From: Phil1 sp964600045
GTDB taxonomy: Bacteria > Bacillota > Clostridia > Christensenellales > CAG-138
DNA: 37,515 bases
Assembly (NCBI GenBank): GCA_964600045.1
Contig: CAZRHS010000011.1
Coordinates: forward strand, 1 to 37,515
Reading direction: 5' to 3'
Every line of letters begins with the position of its first letter. Within the stretch, counting starts at the first letter, position 1. The notes beneath the pieces are model-generated. The model was not told the DNA's origin and made no database searches. It saw nothing but the letters and a program-made list of their open reading frames with translations. Of the stretch, positions 24,785 to 33,524 are shown one piece after another. The translations under genes and the position numbers were made by a program.

Positions 24785-25807
24785 ATGGATAAGATCAAGA
24801 TCGTTCAGTATGGTTGCGGAAAGATGAGCAAGTACACCCTTCGTTATGCCTATGAGCATGGCGCTCAGATAGTAGGCGGCATAGGCCACGGCGCGTCCGT
24901 AGGTCAGGATATAGGTGATTGGGCCGAGCTTGGCGTCAAGACCGGCGTCATAATCTCCGACAATGCCGAAAAGGTTCTTGATGAGTGCGATGCCGATGTT
25001 GCCATCATCACCACCCGCAGCTTTATCGGCGATATTTACGAAGCCATCGAGCAGTGCGTAAGTCGCGGCATAAATGTAATTACCACCTGCGAAGAGGCCA
25101 TATATCCCTGGACCACTTCTGCCGCCATGATCAATAAGCTCGATGCTCTTGCCAAGGAAAATGGCTGCACCATTACCGGCAGCGGCATGCAGGATATATT
25201 CTGGATAAATATGGTTGGCCTTGTAGCGGCCGGCTGCCATAACATTACCAAGATAAAGGGCGCGTACAGCTACAATGTGGATGAATACGGCATCGCCCTT
25301 GCCCAGGCACATGGCTGTGACCTTACTCCCGCCGAGTTCGAAGAGAAGATTGCCCATCCTACCGAGTTTGAACCTTCCTATGCTTGGAACTCCGCCGAGG
25401 CTATCTGCAACAAGCTTGGCCTTACCATCAAGAGCATTTCTCAGAAGCATGTGCCTTGCATCATAGACAAGGATATCCATAGCGAAACTCTCGGCAAGGA
25501 TATCAAGGCCGGCAATGCCATCGGCATGTCCGCCGTTGTTACCATTGAAACTATGCAGGGTATTACCATTGAAGAGCAGACCATCGGCAAGGTCTATGGC
25601 CCCGACGACGGCGATATGTGCGATTGGGAAATCTTCGGCGAGCCCAAGACCGAGTTCCACGTTGTGAAGCCCGCCACCGTTGAGCATACCTGTGCCACGG
25701 TTGTAAACCGCATTCCTTCTCTGCTCCGTGCTCCCGCCGGCTATGTAACCTGCGATCAGCTTGAGCCCGTTGAGTATCTTACCTATCCTCTGGAGTACTA
25801 TTGCTAA
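24785..25807 (+). CDS. 2,4-diaminopentanoate dehydrogenase-like NAD(P)-dependent enzyme
   Basis: The 340-residue enzyme begins with a Rossmann motif, IVQYGCGKMSK (6-16), followed by DADVAIITTRSF and GINVITTCEEAIYPW, as in dihydrodipicolinate-reductase-like amine dehydrogenases. Length and sequence fit 2,4-diaminopentanoate dehydrogenase, which acts in clostridial ornithine fermentation; the other genes of that pathway are not adjacent. GAGGAG precedes the ATG. Codon choice differs from its neighbours, with many ATC, ACC, AAG and GCC codons, as in highly expressed genes. It has its own promoter and terminator and is probably induced through the MerR regulator. The exact substrate is uncertain. 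Confidence 0.8.
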   Translation: MDKIKIVQYGCGKMSKYTLRYAYEHGAQIVGGIGHGASVGQDIGDWAELGVKTGVIISDNAEKVLDECDADVAIITTRSFIGDIYEAIEQCVSRGINVITTCEEAIYPWTTSAAMINKLDALAKENGCTITGSGMQDIFWINMVGLVAAGCHNITKIKGAYSYNVDEYGIALAQAHGCDLTPAEFEEKIAHPTEFEPSYAWNSAEAICNKLGLTIKSISQKHVPCIIDKDIHSETLGKDIKAGNAIGMSAVVTIETMQGITIEEQTIGKVYGPDDGDMCDWEIFGEPKTEFHVVKPATVEHTCATVVNRIPSLLRAPAGYVTCDQLEPVEYLTYPLEYYC

Positions 25808-25846
25808 GAGGGTATATAGCATAAAACATAAATAAAAGCCAATATG

Positions 25847-25874
25847 AGGGCGTTCCTGAGGGACGCCCTTTTTT
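25847..25874 (+). terminator. Rho-independent terminator of the dehydrogenase gene
   Basis: AGGGCGTTCC pairs with GGGACGCCCT around TGA and is followed by six T. Confidence 0.93.
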
Positions 25875-25942
25875 GCGAAAGAATTCGCTGATCTATATCC
25901 GTAAATTTGCCCCAAATTCCCCATTTAAGTGAGTTACAATGA

Positions 25943-25971
25943 TTGACCGCAGGCCGTATAGATGATAAACT
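25943..25971 (+). promoter_or_regulatory. Promoter of the radical SAM-RNase G operon
   Basis: TTGACC, a 17-bp spacer and TAAACT, about 50 bases ahead of the first start codon. Confidence 0.6.
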
Positions 25972-26021
25972 TAATAAGTTTGATAAGTATATTGGGGCTG
26001 TGTGCCCGCGGAGGATAAAGT

Positions 26022-27863
26022 TTGGATAAAGTTGTTATTAGCGACAGGCTGCTGCTGGGCGTTGAAAAGCCGGCGCGATATACCGGCGGCGAGCTGAACA
26101 GCGTAGTGAAGGAATCCGCGCAGTTAAGATTCGCGTTGTGCTTTCCGGATGTTTACGAAATAGGCATGAGCCATTTGGGCTCGCGCATATTGTACGAGGT
26201 TATAAACTCACGCGAGGAATATGCCTGCGAAAGGTCGTTCGCTCCCTGGCCGGATATGGAAAAGGCCATGCGCGAAAACGGCATACCCATGTTTACCCTT
26301 GAAACGCGCACGCCGCTTGCGGATTGCGATATAGTGGGCTTTTCGCTGCTTTATGAAATGTGCTATACGAATATACTCACCATGCTTGACCTTGCGGGTA
26401 TTCATAAGCGCTCGGCGGACAGGGGAGAGGATGAGCCGATTATAGTCGCCGGCGGCGGATGCGCCTGCAACCCGGAGCCTATAGCGGATTTTATGGACGC
26501 CATCATGATTGGCGACGGCGAGGAAATGGTGATGGAGCTTTGCGATGCCGTGCTTGCGGCGAAAAAAGCGGGGCTCAGCCGCAGGGAAACCCTCAAAAAG
26601 CTTTCCGCGATAAAGGGCGTATATATTCCTTCTTTCTATTCGGAAAAACGCGGCGAAAACGGGGAATATCTGGGCGTTGAGAAAACCGAGCCCACGGCAC
26701 CCGATAAGGTACAGCGCCGCATATTGATGGATCTTGACCGGGCGCAGTACATAAAAAAGCCCATAGTGCCCTATATTCCCATAGTGCACGACCGCATAGC
26801 GCTGGAGCTGTTCCGCGGCTGCACAAAGGGCTGCCGCTTCTGCCAGGCGGGCTTTATATATCGTCCCATAAGGGAAAGAAAGATGGAAACCGTGCTGAAA
26901 GCGGCCGATGAGCTTATCGCCTGCACGGGCTATGACGAGGTTTCGCTTTTCTCGCTAAGCTCCGGCGATTATTCGCATATTCACGAGCTTGTGCCGCGCA
27001 TAATTGATCGCTTCAGCGATGAGCACGTGTCCGTATCCCTGCCCTCGCTCAGAATAGACAGCTTCCTTAAAGAGGACCTTGAGCGCATGCAGTCCGTAAG
27101 AAAAGCGGGCCTTACGTTTGCGCCGGAGGCTGGAACTCAGCGCCTCAGGGATGCCATAAACAAGGGCGTAAGCGAGGATGACCTTATGCGCGCCGTGGGA
27201 GACGCGTTTTCATCCGGCTGGAACGGCGTTAAGCTTTATTTCATGATAGGCCTGCCTACCGAAACGGAGGAGGATGTACTGGGCATTGCGGAGCTTGCGC
27301 GCAAGGTTTCCGCCCTCTTCTATTCAATGCCCAAGGAAAAGCGCGGCAAGGGGCTAAGGCTAAGCGTAAGCGCGTCAAGCTTTGTGCCAAAGCCGTTCAC
27401 TCCCTTCCAGTGGGAACCTCAGGACAGAAAAGAAACATTGATAGAAAAGCAGAAACTGCTTAAAAGCGCGCTTAAAGGCATAAGGGGAGTTGAGTTCTCT
27501 TACCATGAGCCTGATATAAGCGTGCTGGAGGCTGTGTTTGCGCGTGGGGACAGGCGCCTTGCCGATGTGCTCGAGCTTGCCTGGAATAACGGGGCGCGCT
27601 TTGATTCATGGGATGAGCACTTTAAGCTTGAGGCGTGGAATGCCGCGTTTGAGCAGGCCGGAGTGGATCCCGATATGTATGCGCACAGGCGCCGCGAAAA
27701 GGATGAGGCACTGCCGTGGGATCATATAGACTCGATAGTGACCAAGGATTACCTTAAGCGCGAAAGCGAGAAGGCCTATCGTGCCGAGGTTACCAAGGAC
27801 TGCCGGCTTGGCTGCAACGGATGTTTTGGAGAGAAGTATGCGACTTATTGCAAGATTAACTAA
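26022..27863 (+). CDS. TIGR03960-family B12-binding-type radical SAM protein
   Basis: The 613-residue protein has an N-terminal cobalamin-binding-like Rossmann region (about 35-175, with LCFPDVYEIGMSHLGSRILYEVIN and IIVAGGGCACNPEPIADFMDAIMIGDGE) and a radical SAM domain whose iron-sulfur cluster motif is CTKGCRFC (Cys267, 271, 274). The C-terminus is Cys-rich (CRLGCNGCFGEKYATYC), which may bind another metal. The start is TTG at 26022, supported by GGAGG about 8 bases upstream. The family is widespread in Clostridia, nearly always with a DUF2344 partner and RNase G, and its substrate is unknown; RNA or ribosome modification is often suggested. Confidence 0.92.
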   Translation: MDKVVISDRLLLGVEKPARYTGGELNSVVKESAQLRFALCFPDVYEIGMSHLGSRILYEVINSREEYACERSFAPWPDMEKAMRENGIPMFTLETRTPLADCDIVGFSLLYEMCYTNILTMLDLAGIHKRSADRGEDEPIIVAGGGCACNPEPIADFMDAIMIGDGEEMVMELCDAVLAAKKAGLSRRETLKKLSAIKGVYIPSFYSEKRGENGEYLGVEKTEPTAPDKVQRRILMDLDRAQYIKKPIVPYIPIVHDRIALELFRGCTKGCRFCQAGFIYRPIRERKMETVLKAADELIACTGYDEVSLFSLSSGDYSHIHELVPRIIDRFSDEHVSVSLPSLRIDSFLKEDLERMQSVRKAGLTFAPEAGTQRLRDAINKGVSEDDLMRAVGDAFSSGWNGVKLYFMIGLPTETEEDVLGIAELARKVSALFYSMPKEKRGKGLRLSVSASSFVPKPFTPFQWEPQDRKETLIEKQKLLKSALKGIRGVEFSYHEPDISVLEAVFARGDRRLADVLELAWNNGARFDSWDEHFKLEAWNAAFEQAGVDPDMYAHRRREKDEALPWDHIDSIVTKDYLKRESEKAYRAEVTKDCRLGCNGCFGEKYATYCKIN

Positions 27864-28500
27864 ACTTGAACCGGTGCGCTTTGTTTCGCATCTTGATATA
27901 CTCAGGCTTCTTCAGCGCGCGTTCAGGCGCGCGGGAATACCGCTCAGCTATTCTCAGGGGTTTAATCCGCATCCTTTGCTTTCTTTCGCAACCGCCCTTT
28001 CAACCGGCTATACAAGCGCCGCGGAGTGGATTGACGTTAAGCTTGATAAGGATATGAACGCGGCGGAGTTTGTTTCGCTTGTCAATGCCGCTTTGCCCGC
28101 GGGCTTTGAATTTAAGGAAGCGTACGCCGTTGAGGATAAGCTTCCCTCACTTACTGCTTTGCTTGAAAGCGCGACTTACAAAATAACCTTTGCCGAGGGT
28201 ACCGATGCAGATGACCTTAAGAAAAGCTTTGCCGAACTTTTGTCCGGTGAAATAATTGTAGAAAAGCGCACCAAAGGCGGGCTTAAAAACGTGGATATTC
28301 GTCCCCAGGTAATATCTTCGAGCGTGAGCGAGGAAAGCGGGCGAGTTGTGCTCAGCGTAAAGGGCGTTTTGAATACCTCCGGCAGCCTTAATATAGAGCT
28401 TTTGATGGGAGCCCTTGCAAGGCAGAGCGGAAAGGATTATGATTACAGCGTACATAGAGAGAATGTTGAGTTTATAGGAGGGAGGAGTACGCCCGTTTAA
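27838..28500 (+). CDS. TIGR03936/DUF2344 family protein
   Basis: This 220-residue protein shows the family signature EPVRFVSHLDILRLLQRAFRR followed by IPLSYSQGFNPHPLLSFA. It overlaps the radical SAM gene by 26 bases and uses the ATG at 27838 with a GGAGAG site. In other bacteria the same domain is fused to the TIGR03960 protein, so the two almost surely act together. Molecular function is not established. Confidence 0.92.
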   Translation: MRLIARLTKLEPVRFVSHLDILRLLQRAFRRAGIPLSYSQGFNPHPLLSFATALSTGYTSAAEWIDVKLDKDMNAAEFVSLVNAALPAGFEFKEAYAVEDKLPSLTALLESATYKITFAEGTDADDLKKSFAELLSGEIIVEKRTKGGLKNVDIRPQVISSSVSEESGRVVLSVKGVLNTSGSLNIELLMGALARQSGKDYDYSVHRENVEFIGGRSTPV

Positions 28501-28513
28501 TAGGCAGCCTAAG

Positions 28514-30064
28514 ATGACAGAAGCAGATCTCGAAAAAGAAATAATAGTCGATATAAATCCCTACCAAACGCGCGTAGTACTGCTTGAGCAGGGGAAGCCG
28601 AGCGAAATATATATAGAGCGCCGCGGCCGTGAAAGACTGGTAGGAAACATATATAAGGGTCGTGTGCAAAACGTTCTGCCGGGTATGCAGGCGGCGTTCG
28701 TGGATATAGGGCTTGAAAAGAATGCATATCTTTTTGCGGGCGATATTCAGCAGGATAGGCAGGACTTTATATTCAACGGAACCGAAACCCAAACCTCAAG
28801 ACCCACGCCAAATATAAAGGACATAGTTAAGGTGGGCCAGGAAATAATGGTGCAGATCGTAAAGGAACCGATAGGCACCAAGGGGGCCAGGGTCACAACC
28901 AATATAACCCTGCCCGGCCGCACGCTTGTGCTTATGCCATCGGTAGATTATATAGGCGTATCAAAGCGCATAGAAAGCGAAACCGAGCGCACAAGGCTTA
29001 GGGACGCGGCTCAGTCCGCCGCAAAGGAATTCAATATAGGCGCTATTGTCCGCACCGCCGCCGAAGGCAAAACGGAAGAGGAGTTTCATTCGGACTTTCT
29101 GTTTTTAACCAGGCTTTGGGGCAGAATAAAGCAAAAGAGCGAGCTTGTGAGCGCGCCGCGCCTGCTGCATGCGGAAGAACCGCTTGTGTTCAGAACCATA
29201 AGAGATCTGTTTACGCCCGATATAAAGCGCCTTGCCATAAACGACAGGGAATTTTATGAGCGCGTTCAGCTGATAGCGAACATAATATCGCCGTCGCTGA
29301 AAAACAGGGTGGAACTCTATGAGGATATACCGGATCTTTTCGATCAGCTTGGCCTTGAAACGGAGATAGACCGCGCGCTTGCCCATAAGGTTTGGATGAA
29401 AAACGGCGGCTATATAATAATCGACCAAACCGAGGCTCTTACCACCATAGACGTTAATACCGGCAAATACGTAGGCACGGACAATCTGCAGGAAACCATA
29501 ACCGAAACCAATTGCGAGGCGGCAAGGGAGATAGCCCGCCAGCTGAGGCTTAGGGATATAAGCGGCATAATAGTTGTCGACTTTATAGATATGGACGAAA
29601 TTGCGGATAAGGAACGCGTGCTTTCAACCCTGCGTGACGAGCTGGCCAAGGACCGCACAAAGTCCCACGTGCTTGGCATAACCCAACTTGGTCTTGTTGA
29701 AATGACGCGCAAAAAGACCCGCCAGTGCATATCGCATACTCTGCAAAGCGCGTGCCCGTACTGCGGCGGCACGGGTAAGGTTTTAAGCGTTGAAACCGTC
29801 GTCCTTAAGGTAAGAAAGCAGCTCATGCGGCTTATAGCCAAGCAAGAGTCGAATAACTTCCTTGTCAGGGTTAATCCTGCCGTGGCGGCGTCTATCGCGG
29901 AAAATTCGGATCCGCACTCCGGAATCCTGCCGGTGCCAAAGGGCGGGGCGATATATGTTGAAAGCGCGGACATGCACATGGAAAAGTATGAGGTTGTGTC
30001 CTTAAGCGAAGATCAGGCCGAAGAACTCTACCGCGGCGGAACAACAAGATACTGCGGCGAATAA
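28514..30064 (+). CDS. rng: Ribonuclease G/E family protein
   Basis: The 516-residue endoribonuclease has an S1-like RNA-binding domain (about 39-130, GNIYKGRVQNVLPGMQAAFVDIG), a DNase I-like catalytic core with the metal-binding aspartates Asp313 (TIDVNTG) and Asp356 (VVDFIDM), and a Zn-link CPYC (Cys414 and Cys417) that bridges subunits. It lacks the long C-terminal scaffold of RNase E, as expected for RNase G. It is the third gene of the operon; the ribosome site is weak, so coupling to the previous gene is likely. In relatives rplU and rpmA often follow; here two tRNA genes do. Confidence 0.95.
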   Translation: MTEADLEKEIIVDINPYQTRVVLLEQGKPSEIYIERRGRERLVGNIYKGRVQNVLPGMQAAFVDIGLEKNAYLFAGDIQQDRQDFIFNGTETQTSRPTPNIKDIVKVGQEIMVQIVKEPIGTKGARVTTNITLPGRTLVLMPSVDYIGVSKRIESETERTRLRDAAQSAAKEFNIGAIVRTAAEGKTEEEFHSDFLFLTRLWGRIKQKSELVSAPRLLHAEEPLVFRTIRDLFTPDIKRLAINDREFYERVQLIANIISPSLKNRVELYEDIPDLFDQLGLETEIDRALAHKVWMKNGGYIIIDQTEALTTIDVNTGKYVGTDNLQETITETNCEAAREIARQLRLRDISGIIVVDFIDMDEIADKERVLSTLRDELAKDRTKSHVLGITQLGLVEMTRKKTRQCISHTLQSACPYCGGTGKVLSVETVVLKVRKQLMRLIAKQESNNFLVRVNPAVAASIAENSDPHSGILPVPKGGAIYVESADMHMEKYEVVSLSEDQAEELYRGGTTRYCGE

Positions 30065-30092
30065 AGCCGCTGAACAAAAATTTAATGTTGTT

Positions 30093-30134
30093 TTTGCCAA
30101 AGGTAGTGACATTTGGCAAATAATATGATATAAT
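30093..30134 (+). promoter_or_regulatory. tRNA promoter with a perfect inverted repeat around the -35
   Basis: GTGACA (30106-30111), a 17-bp spacer and TATAAT (30129-30134). The 9-bp repeats TTTGCCAAA (30093-30101) and TTTGGCAAA (30112-30120) flank the -35. It may be an operator or the end signal of rng, but no T-run follows. Confidence 0.6.
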
Positions 30135-30160
30135 CTCTAATCGTCGGCATAAAGCCGTAA

Positions 30161-30236
30161 GCCAATGTGGCTCAGTTGGCAGAGCAGCGCACTCGTAATG
30201 CGCAGGTCAAGAGTTCGAATCTCTTCATTGGCTCCA
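30161..30236 (+). tRNA. tRNA-Thr (anticodon CGT)
   Basis: A full cloverleaf: acceptor GCCAATG/CATTGGC, anticodon stem GCGCA/TGCGC with loop CTCGTAA, TTCGAAT in the T-loop, encoded CCA. It reads ACG. Confidence 0.97.
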
Positions 30237-30238
30237 TT

Positions 30239-30315
30239 CGGGGCGTAGCGCAGCTTGGTAGCGCGTTTGGTTCGGGACCAAAAGGCCGGGTGTTCAAATC
30301 ACCTCGCCCCGACCA
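30239..30315 (+). tRNA. tRNA-Pro (anticodon CGG)
   Basis: Acceptor CGGGGCG/CGCCCCG, anticodon stem TTTGG/CCAAA with loop TTCGGGA, encoded CCA. It reads CCG and lies two bases after tRNA-Thr. Confidence 0.97.
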
Positions 30316-30317
30316 TA

Positions 30318-30371
30318 ACTGCACAACAGTTCTGATACGATGTAGTATCAGGCTGGTGTGCAGTTTTTTTG
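30318..30371 (+). terminator. Rho-independent terminator after tRNA-Pro
   Basis: ACTGCACA pairs with TGTGCAGT, with a second inner hairpin CTGATAC/GTATCAG in the loop, followed by seven T. Confidence 0.88.
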
Positions 30372-30705
30372 TAAACCTATTGATTTTTTCAGGCTTTTTT
30401 ATTCTTTGTTGCAGAAATGCTCATAAACTGATATCATGACGATATTAGAAAAGCTCAATGACAAGTCAAGCAGAAAAGAAATCCTTCAGGTTATTGCAGA
30501 GATTGCAGCTGCAATGCTTGGCAAGAACAAAGACAGCGCAGAAGCAAAGTAAATACATTTAGTTAGGATACGGCGATTTTCAGCCTGTACTCACAACATA
30601 CCTCACAACCAAATCATTAAAAGTACATACCCATTGCACCTTTTAACGATTTCAAAGAGGGGTGTGTACTATCATACATATCAATATTTGTGGCTACTTA
30701 CATAT
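30372..30705. other. Gene-poor stretch after tRNA-Pro
   Basis: AT-rich sequence with only one tiny possible gene (30436-30552). An imperfect inverted repeat, GTACATACCC (30623-30632) and GGGTGTGTAC (30660-30669), stands alone. Location behind a tRNA and the lack of chromosomal genes suggest remains of an integrated element, but no integrase or matching attachment repeat is visible. Confidence 0.4.
30436..30552 (+). CDS. Possible 38-residue protein
   Basis: An ATG opens a frame for MTILEKLNDKSSRKEILQ and a further 20 residues, a charged and probably helical peptide with an Ala-rich middle (IAEIAAAMLG). No ribosome site is visible before it. It is not recognised. It may be a fragment of a mobile-element gene or chance. 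Confidence 0.25.
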   Translation: MTILEKLNDKSSRKEILQVIAEIAAAMLGKNKDSAEAK

Positions 30706-30740
30706 AAAAGTGCTGAAAACACTAAGCTTTCAGCACTTTT
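30706..30740. terminator. Bidirectional terminator-like hairpin after the APH gene
   Basis: AAAAGTGCTGAAA pairs with TTTCAGCACTTTT. T-rich sequence follows on both strands, and it lies 65 bases past the APH stop codon. Confidence 0.75.
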
Positions 30741-30804
30741 ATGTTTTTGTGATATTGCTGAACACGGTGTAAAATAGCATCAAAAGCCTTTTATGTTTGT
30801 TGGG

Positions 30805-31683
30805 TTAGGGCTTGCTGTACCATGTCGGCACGGGATCACTCATGCCTTTATACCAGTTGAACACATCATTGGCTTGATTCCGCATGGTTGCTATCTCTTT
30901 TTCGCCGAACGGCACGGCCCACGGCAGGGAAGATAAGGTGTTGCTGCTTATGTAAAGCGCAAGCAGCTGCCAGAAGTCAGCAGGCACGATGCCATCAAAA
31001 TACCCGTCAACCATGCCGGAAGCGAACATGGGCGCTTTCTGTGCGCACCAAACTATGCGGTTGAACTCCTCCCACGGGTCGCCGAAGTCATGGCGATTGA
31101 AGTCGATTATGTATAGCTTCCCATTGCGGCCTATCATCATGTTGCCTATGTGGTAATCGCCGTGCTGAAAAGTTTGCGGCCTGCCCGCAAGCAGGCGGCG
31201 GTTATTGTTTATGTAATCTATAAATGCCTCCGCCTGTCCGCTTTCGTATTTGATGGGACAGGCTTCATATAAGACTATTTTCCTGTCTATCTTGCGGTTG
31301 AACCGTTTTTCCCAATCCTCCTGCGTTTCGGGTGCGGGAATGGAGTGGATTTTGCGAAGAATACGTCCTGCTTCCAAGCCGTATACATACTGCTCGGTAT
31401 CAGAATAGCCCGACATGACCTGTTCAGCATCTTCGCCGTCTATCCATGTTTGTATTGAATAAACGCCTTCGTCGCATGTGCCGAATTCAAGCGGGGCGCA
31501 CATTGGCACTCCAAGCTCAGCCACGCGGCGCATAAGCTCATATTCCCTCTTTTTATCATCATATTTCTCAATGGGCGTTACGCGCAGCAGAAATCTGTTC
31601 CCATGCTCATCGGTTAAACAATACTTTTTGTCGCCGGACCAGCCTTTCAGCACAGGTTCTTTTGAAACAAAGCGTTTGAACAT
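30805..31683 (-). CDS. Aminoglycoside phosphotransferase (APH) family kinase
   Basis: The 292-residue protein has a kinase-like fold: a glycine-containing nucleotide loop near LKGWSGDKKYCL, lysine-bearing strand and linker (YSIQTWIDGEDAEQV), catalytic loop HGDYHIGN (174-181) and metal-binding DFNRHDFGDPWEEFNR (from about 194). The start is the ATG at 31683 with GGTGGAG upstream; an open frame 24 codons longer overlaps the promoter. The family includes aminoglycoside and macrolide kinases, but many members phosphorylate other small molecules, so resistance cannot be assumed. It is transcribed divergently from a MATE pump. Confidence 0.85.
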   Translation of the reverse strand: MFKRFVSKEPVLKGWSGDKKYCLTDEHGNRFLLRVTPIEKYDDKKREYELMRRVAELGVPMCAPLEFGTCDEGVYSIQTWIDGEDAEQVMSGYSDTEQYVYGLEAGRILRKIHSIPAPETQEDWEKRFNRKIDRKIVLYEACPIKYESGQAEAFIDYINNNRRLLAGRPQTFQHGDYHIGNMMIGRNGKLYIIDFNRHDFGDPWEEFNRIVWCAQKAPMFASGMVDGYFDGIVPADFWQLLALYISSNTLSSLPWAVPFGEKEIATMRNQANDVFNWYKGMSDPVPTWYSKP

Positions 31684-31713
31684 TTGACCACTCCACCTTT
31701 CTATGACTGTTAT

Positions 31714-31742
31714 ATTGTAGCCGTAAAGCAGGCATAACACAA
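31714..31742 (-). promoter_or_regulatory. Promoter of the APH-family gene
   Basis: On the minus strand TTGTGT (31737-31742), a 17-bp spacer and TACAAT (31714-31719), about 30 bases before the start codon. Confidence 0.55.
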
Positions 31743-31851
31743 ACACAGTTTCCATTTAGTTCACAATACCGCGCGGGACTTTATCACTATACCCGTTGTA
31801 AACTATCGCTTGTATTGCCGCGTTGGGCGGCGGGAAGGAATAATTGTTTTT

Positions 31852-33222
31852 ATGCAGCAGGACAAAACTTTTCTCGGCACGGAGCCTGTGGGCAAGCTTC
31901 TTTTAAGGCTTGCGGTACCCACGGTTGCGGCTCAATTCGTAAACATGCTATACAATATCGTGGATAGAATATACATAGGCCACATGGGCGAAAACGGAAG
32001 CCTGGCCCTTACCGGCGTAGGTGTGTGCATGCCCATAATTCTTATAATTTCCGCCTTTGCCGCGTTTGTAAGCTCCGGCGGCGCACCTCGCGCGTCAATC
32101 GCGATGGGTGAGGGCAACATGGAAAAGGCGCAGAATATACTCGGCGGCTGCTTTACGCTGCAGCTTTGCATATCCGTTGTGCTTACGGCCGTATTACTTA
32201 TATGGAACAGGGATTTTCTTCTCGCGTTCGGCGCCAGCGAAAACACAATAGATTATGCCGTTGAGTATATGAACATATATGCTATCGGCACTCTGTTCGT
32301 TCAGCTTACGCTTGGTATGAATGCGTTTATAACGGCGCAGGGCTTTGCCAAAATGGGCATGTATACCGTGCTTATAGGCGCCGTGGCAAACATTGTGCTC
32401 GATCCGCTGTTCATATTCGTGTTCGATATGGGCGTTGCGGGCGCGGCGCTTGCCACCATAATTTCTCAGGGCCTTTCCTGCCTGTGGGTACTGCATTTCC
32501 TGATAAAGGGAACAAGTATACTTAAACTGAAGCGAGCCTCTCTAAAGCCAAATTTGAGCCTTATTTTGCCATGCGTTGCGCTTGGTCTCGCCTCGTTTGT
32601 AATGGAGTCAAGTGAAAGCGTAATATCCGTTTGCTTCAATTCATCCCTGCTTAAATACGGCGGCGATATAGCCGTCGGCGCCATGACAATTCTTTCAAGC
32701 GTAATGCAGTTCGCCATGATGCCTCTTTCGGGCATAGCGCAGGGCGCTCAGCCTATTTTAAGCTATAATTTCGGCGCCAGAAACGCCGGCAGGGTAAAGG
32801 ATACGTTTAAGCTTCTGCTGAAGGTTTGCCTTTGCTATTCATTCCTGCTGTGGGGCATAATGATGCTGCTCCCGCAGGCCTTCGCGAGTCTGTTTACAAC
32901 AAGCGAGGAGCTTGTCGAGTTCGCCGCGACCGCGCTCAGAATATACTGCGCGGTGCTCTTTGTGTTCGGCATTCAAATATCGTGCCAGATGACATTTGTG
33001 TCGATTGGCAACGCCAAGTGCTCAATAATCGTTGCCGTGCTAAGAAAGTTTGTGCTGCTGATTCCCCTGATATATATTATGCCCGCGATAATCGCCGATA
33101 AAACCACGGCCGTATATATGGCGGAACCCGTGGCGGATATAATTGCCGTTTCCTGCACGGCCGTATTGTTCGGCTTTGAATTCAAAAAGGCTATGAAAAA
33201 ACTTGAAAGCGCGGGGGAGTAA
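31852..33222 (+). CDS. MATE family efflux transporter
   Basis: The 456-residue protein has twelve predicted membrane helices in two bundles. The starts of the halves are characteristic: PVGKLLLRLAVPTVAAQFVNMLYNIVDRIYIGHMG and, in the second half, AMTILSSVMQFAMMPLSGIAQGAQPILSYNFGA (each a continuous family motif, given here in part). It resembles MepA-like members that export cationic drugs with sodium or protons. The start at 31852 follows GGGAAGGA; an open frame 14 codons longer has no site. Terminated by a strong hairpin. Confidence 0.92.
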   Translation: MQQDKTFLGTEPVGKLLLRLAVPTVAAQFVNMLYNIVDRIYIGHMGENGSLALTGVGVCMPIILIISAFAAFVSSGGAPRASIAMGEGNMEKAQNILGGCFTLQLCISVVLTAVLLIWNRDFLLAFGASENTIDYAVEYMNIYAIGTLFVQLTLGMNAFITAQGFAKMGMYTVLIGAVANIVLDPLFIFVFDMGVAGAALATIISQGLSCLWVLHFLIKGTSILKLKRASLKPNLSLILPCVALGLASFVMESSESVISVCFNSSLLKYGGDIAVGAMTILSSVMQFAMMPLSGIAQGAQPILSYNFGARNAGRVKDTFKLLLKVCLCYSFLLWGIMMLLPQAFASLFTTSEELVEFAATALRIYCAVLFVFGIQISCQMTFVSIGNAKCSIIVAVLRKFVLLIPLIYIMPAIIADKTTAVYMAEPVADIIAVSCTAVLFGFEFKKAMKKLESAGE

Positions 33223-33239
33223 CCCCGGCCGAATACGAA

Positions 33240-33266
33240 TGGCCGCCTAATCGGGCGGCCATTTTT
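33240..33266 (+). terminator. Rho-independent terminator of the MATE gene
   Basis: TGGCCGCC pairs with GGCGGCCA, followed by five T. Confidence 0.92.
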
Positions 33267-33293
33267 GTGCCTGAAAAACCTATGGTAAATCAA

Positions 33294-33321
33294 AAGCCCT
33301 CATCCTTTCGGATAAGGGCTT
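33294..33321 (-). terminator. Terminator of tRNA-Asn
   Basis: On the minus strand AAGCCCTTATCC and GGATGAGGGCTT enclose a GAAA tetraloop, followed by TTGATTT. It lies just past the 3' end of the tRNA. Confidence 0.85.
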
Positions 33322-33327
33322 CTTTAT

Positions 33328-33403
33328 TGGCTCCCCCTGTTGGACTCGAACCAACGACACTGCGGTTAACAGCCGCATGCTCTACCGACTGAGCTAAGGA
33401 GGA
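33328..33403 (-). tRNA. tRNA-Asn (anticodon GTT)
   Basis: On the minus strand the acceptor TCCTCCT/AGGGGGA, anticodon stem TGCGG/CCGCA with loop CTGTTAA, T-loop TTCGAGT and encoded CCA form a full cloverleaf. Confidence 0.97.
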
Positions 33404-33417
33404 ACGGAACGAGTGTT

Positions 33418-33446
33418 ATTATAGCGCGGGTTTATTGATTTGACAA
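33418..33446 (-). promoter_or_regulatory. Promoter of tRNA-Asn
   Basis: On the minus strand TTGTCA, a 17-bp spacer and TATAAT, ending 15 bases ahead of the tRNA. Confidence 0.8.
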
Positions 33447-33524
33447 CCCCTTTTTTCAAAAAAATTAAAATATTTTTGTATGCTTATGCACCCATCCTGA
33501 ATAAAACCAGACAATCAGGCATTT

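Noticed and set aside
24728..25924. 398-codon frame antisense to the dehydrogenase gene
   Set aside because: It mirrors the strong codon bias of the sense gene, lacks a ribosome site and spans the promoter and terminator of the real gene.
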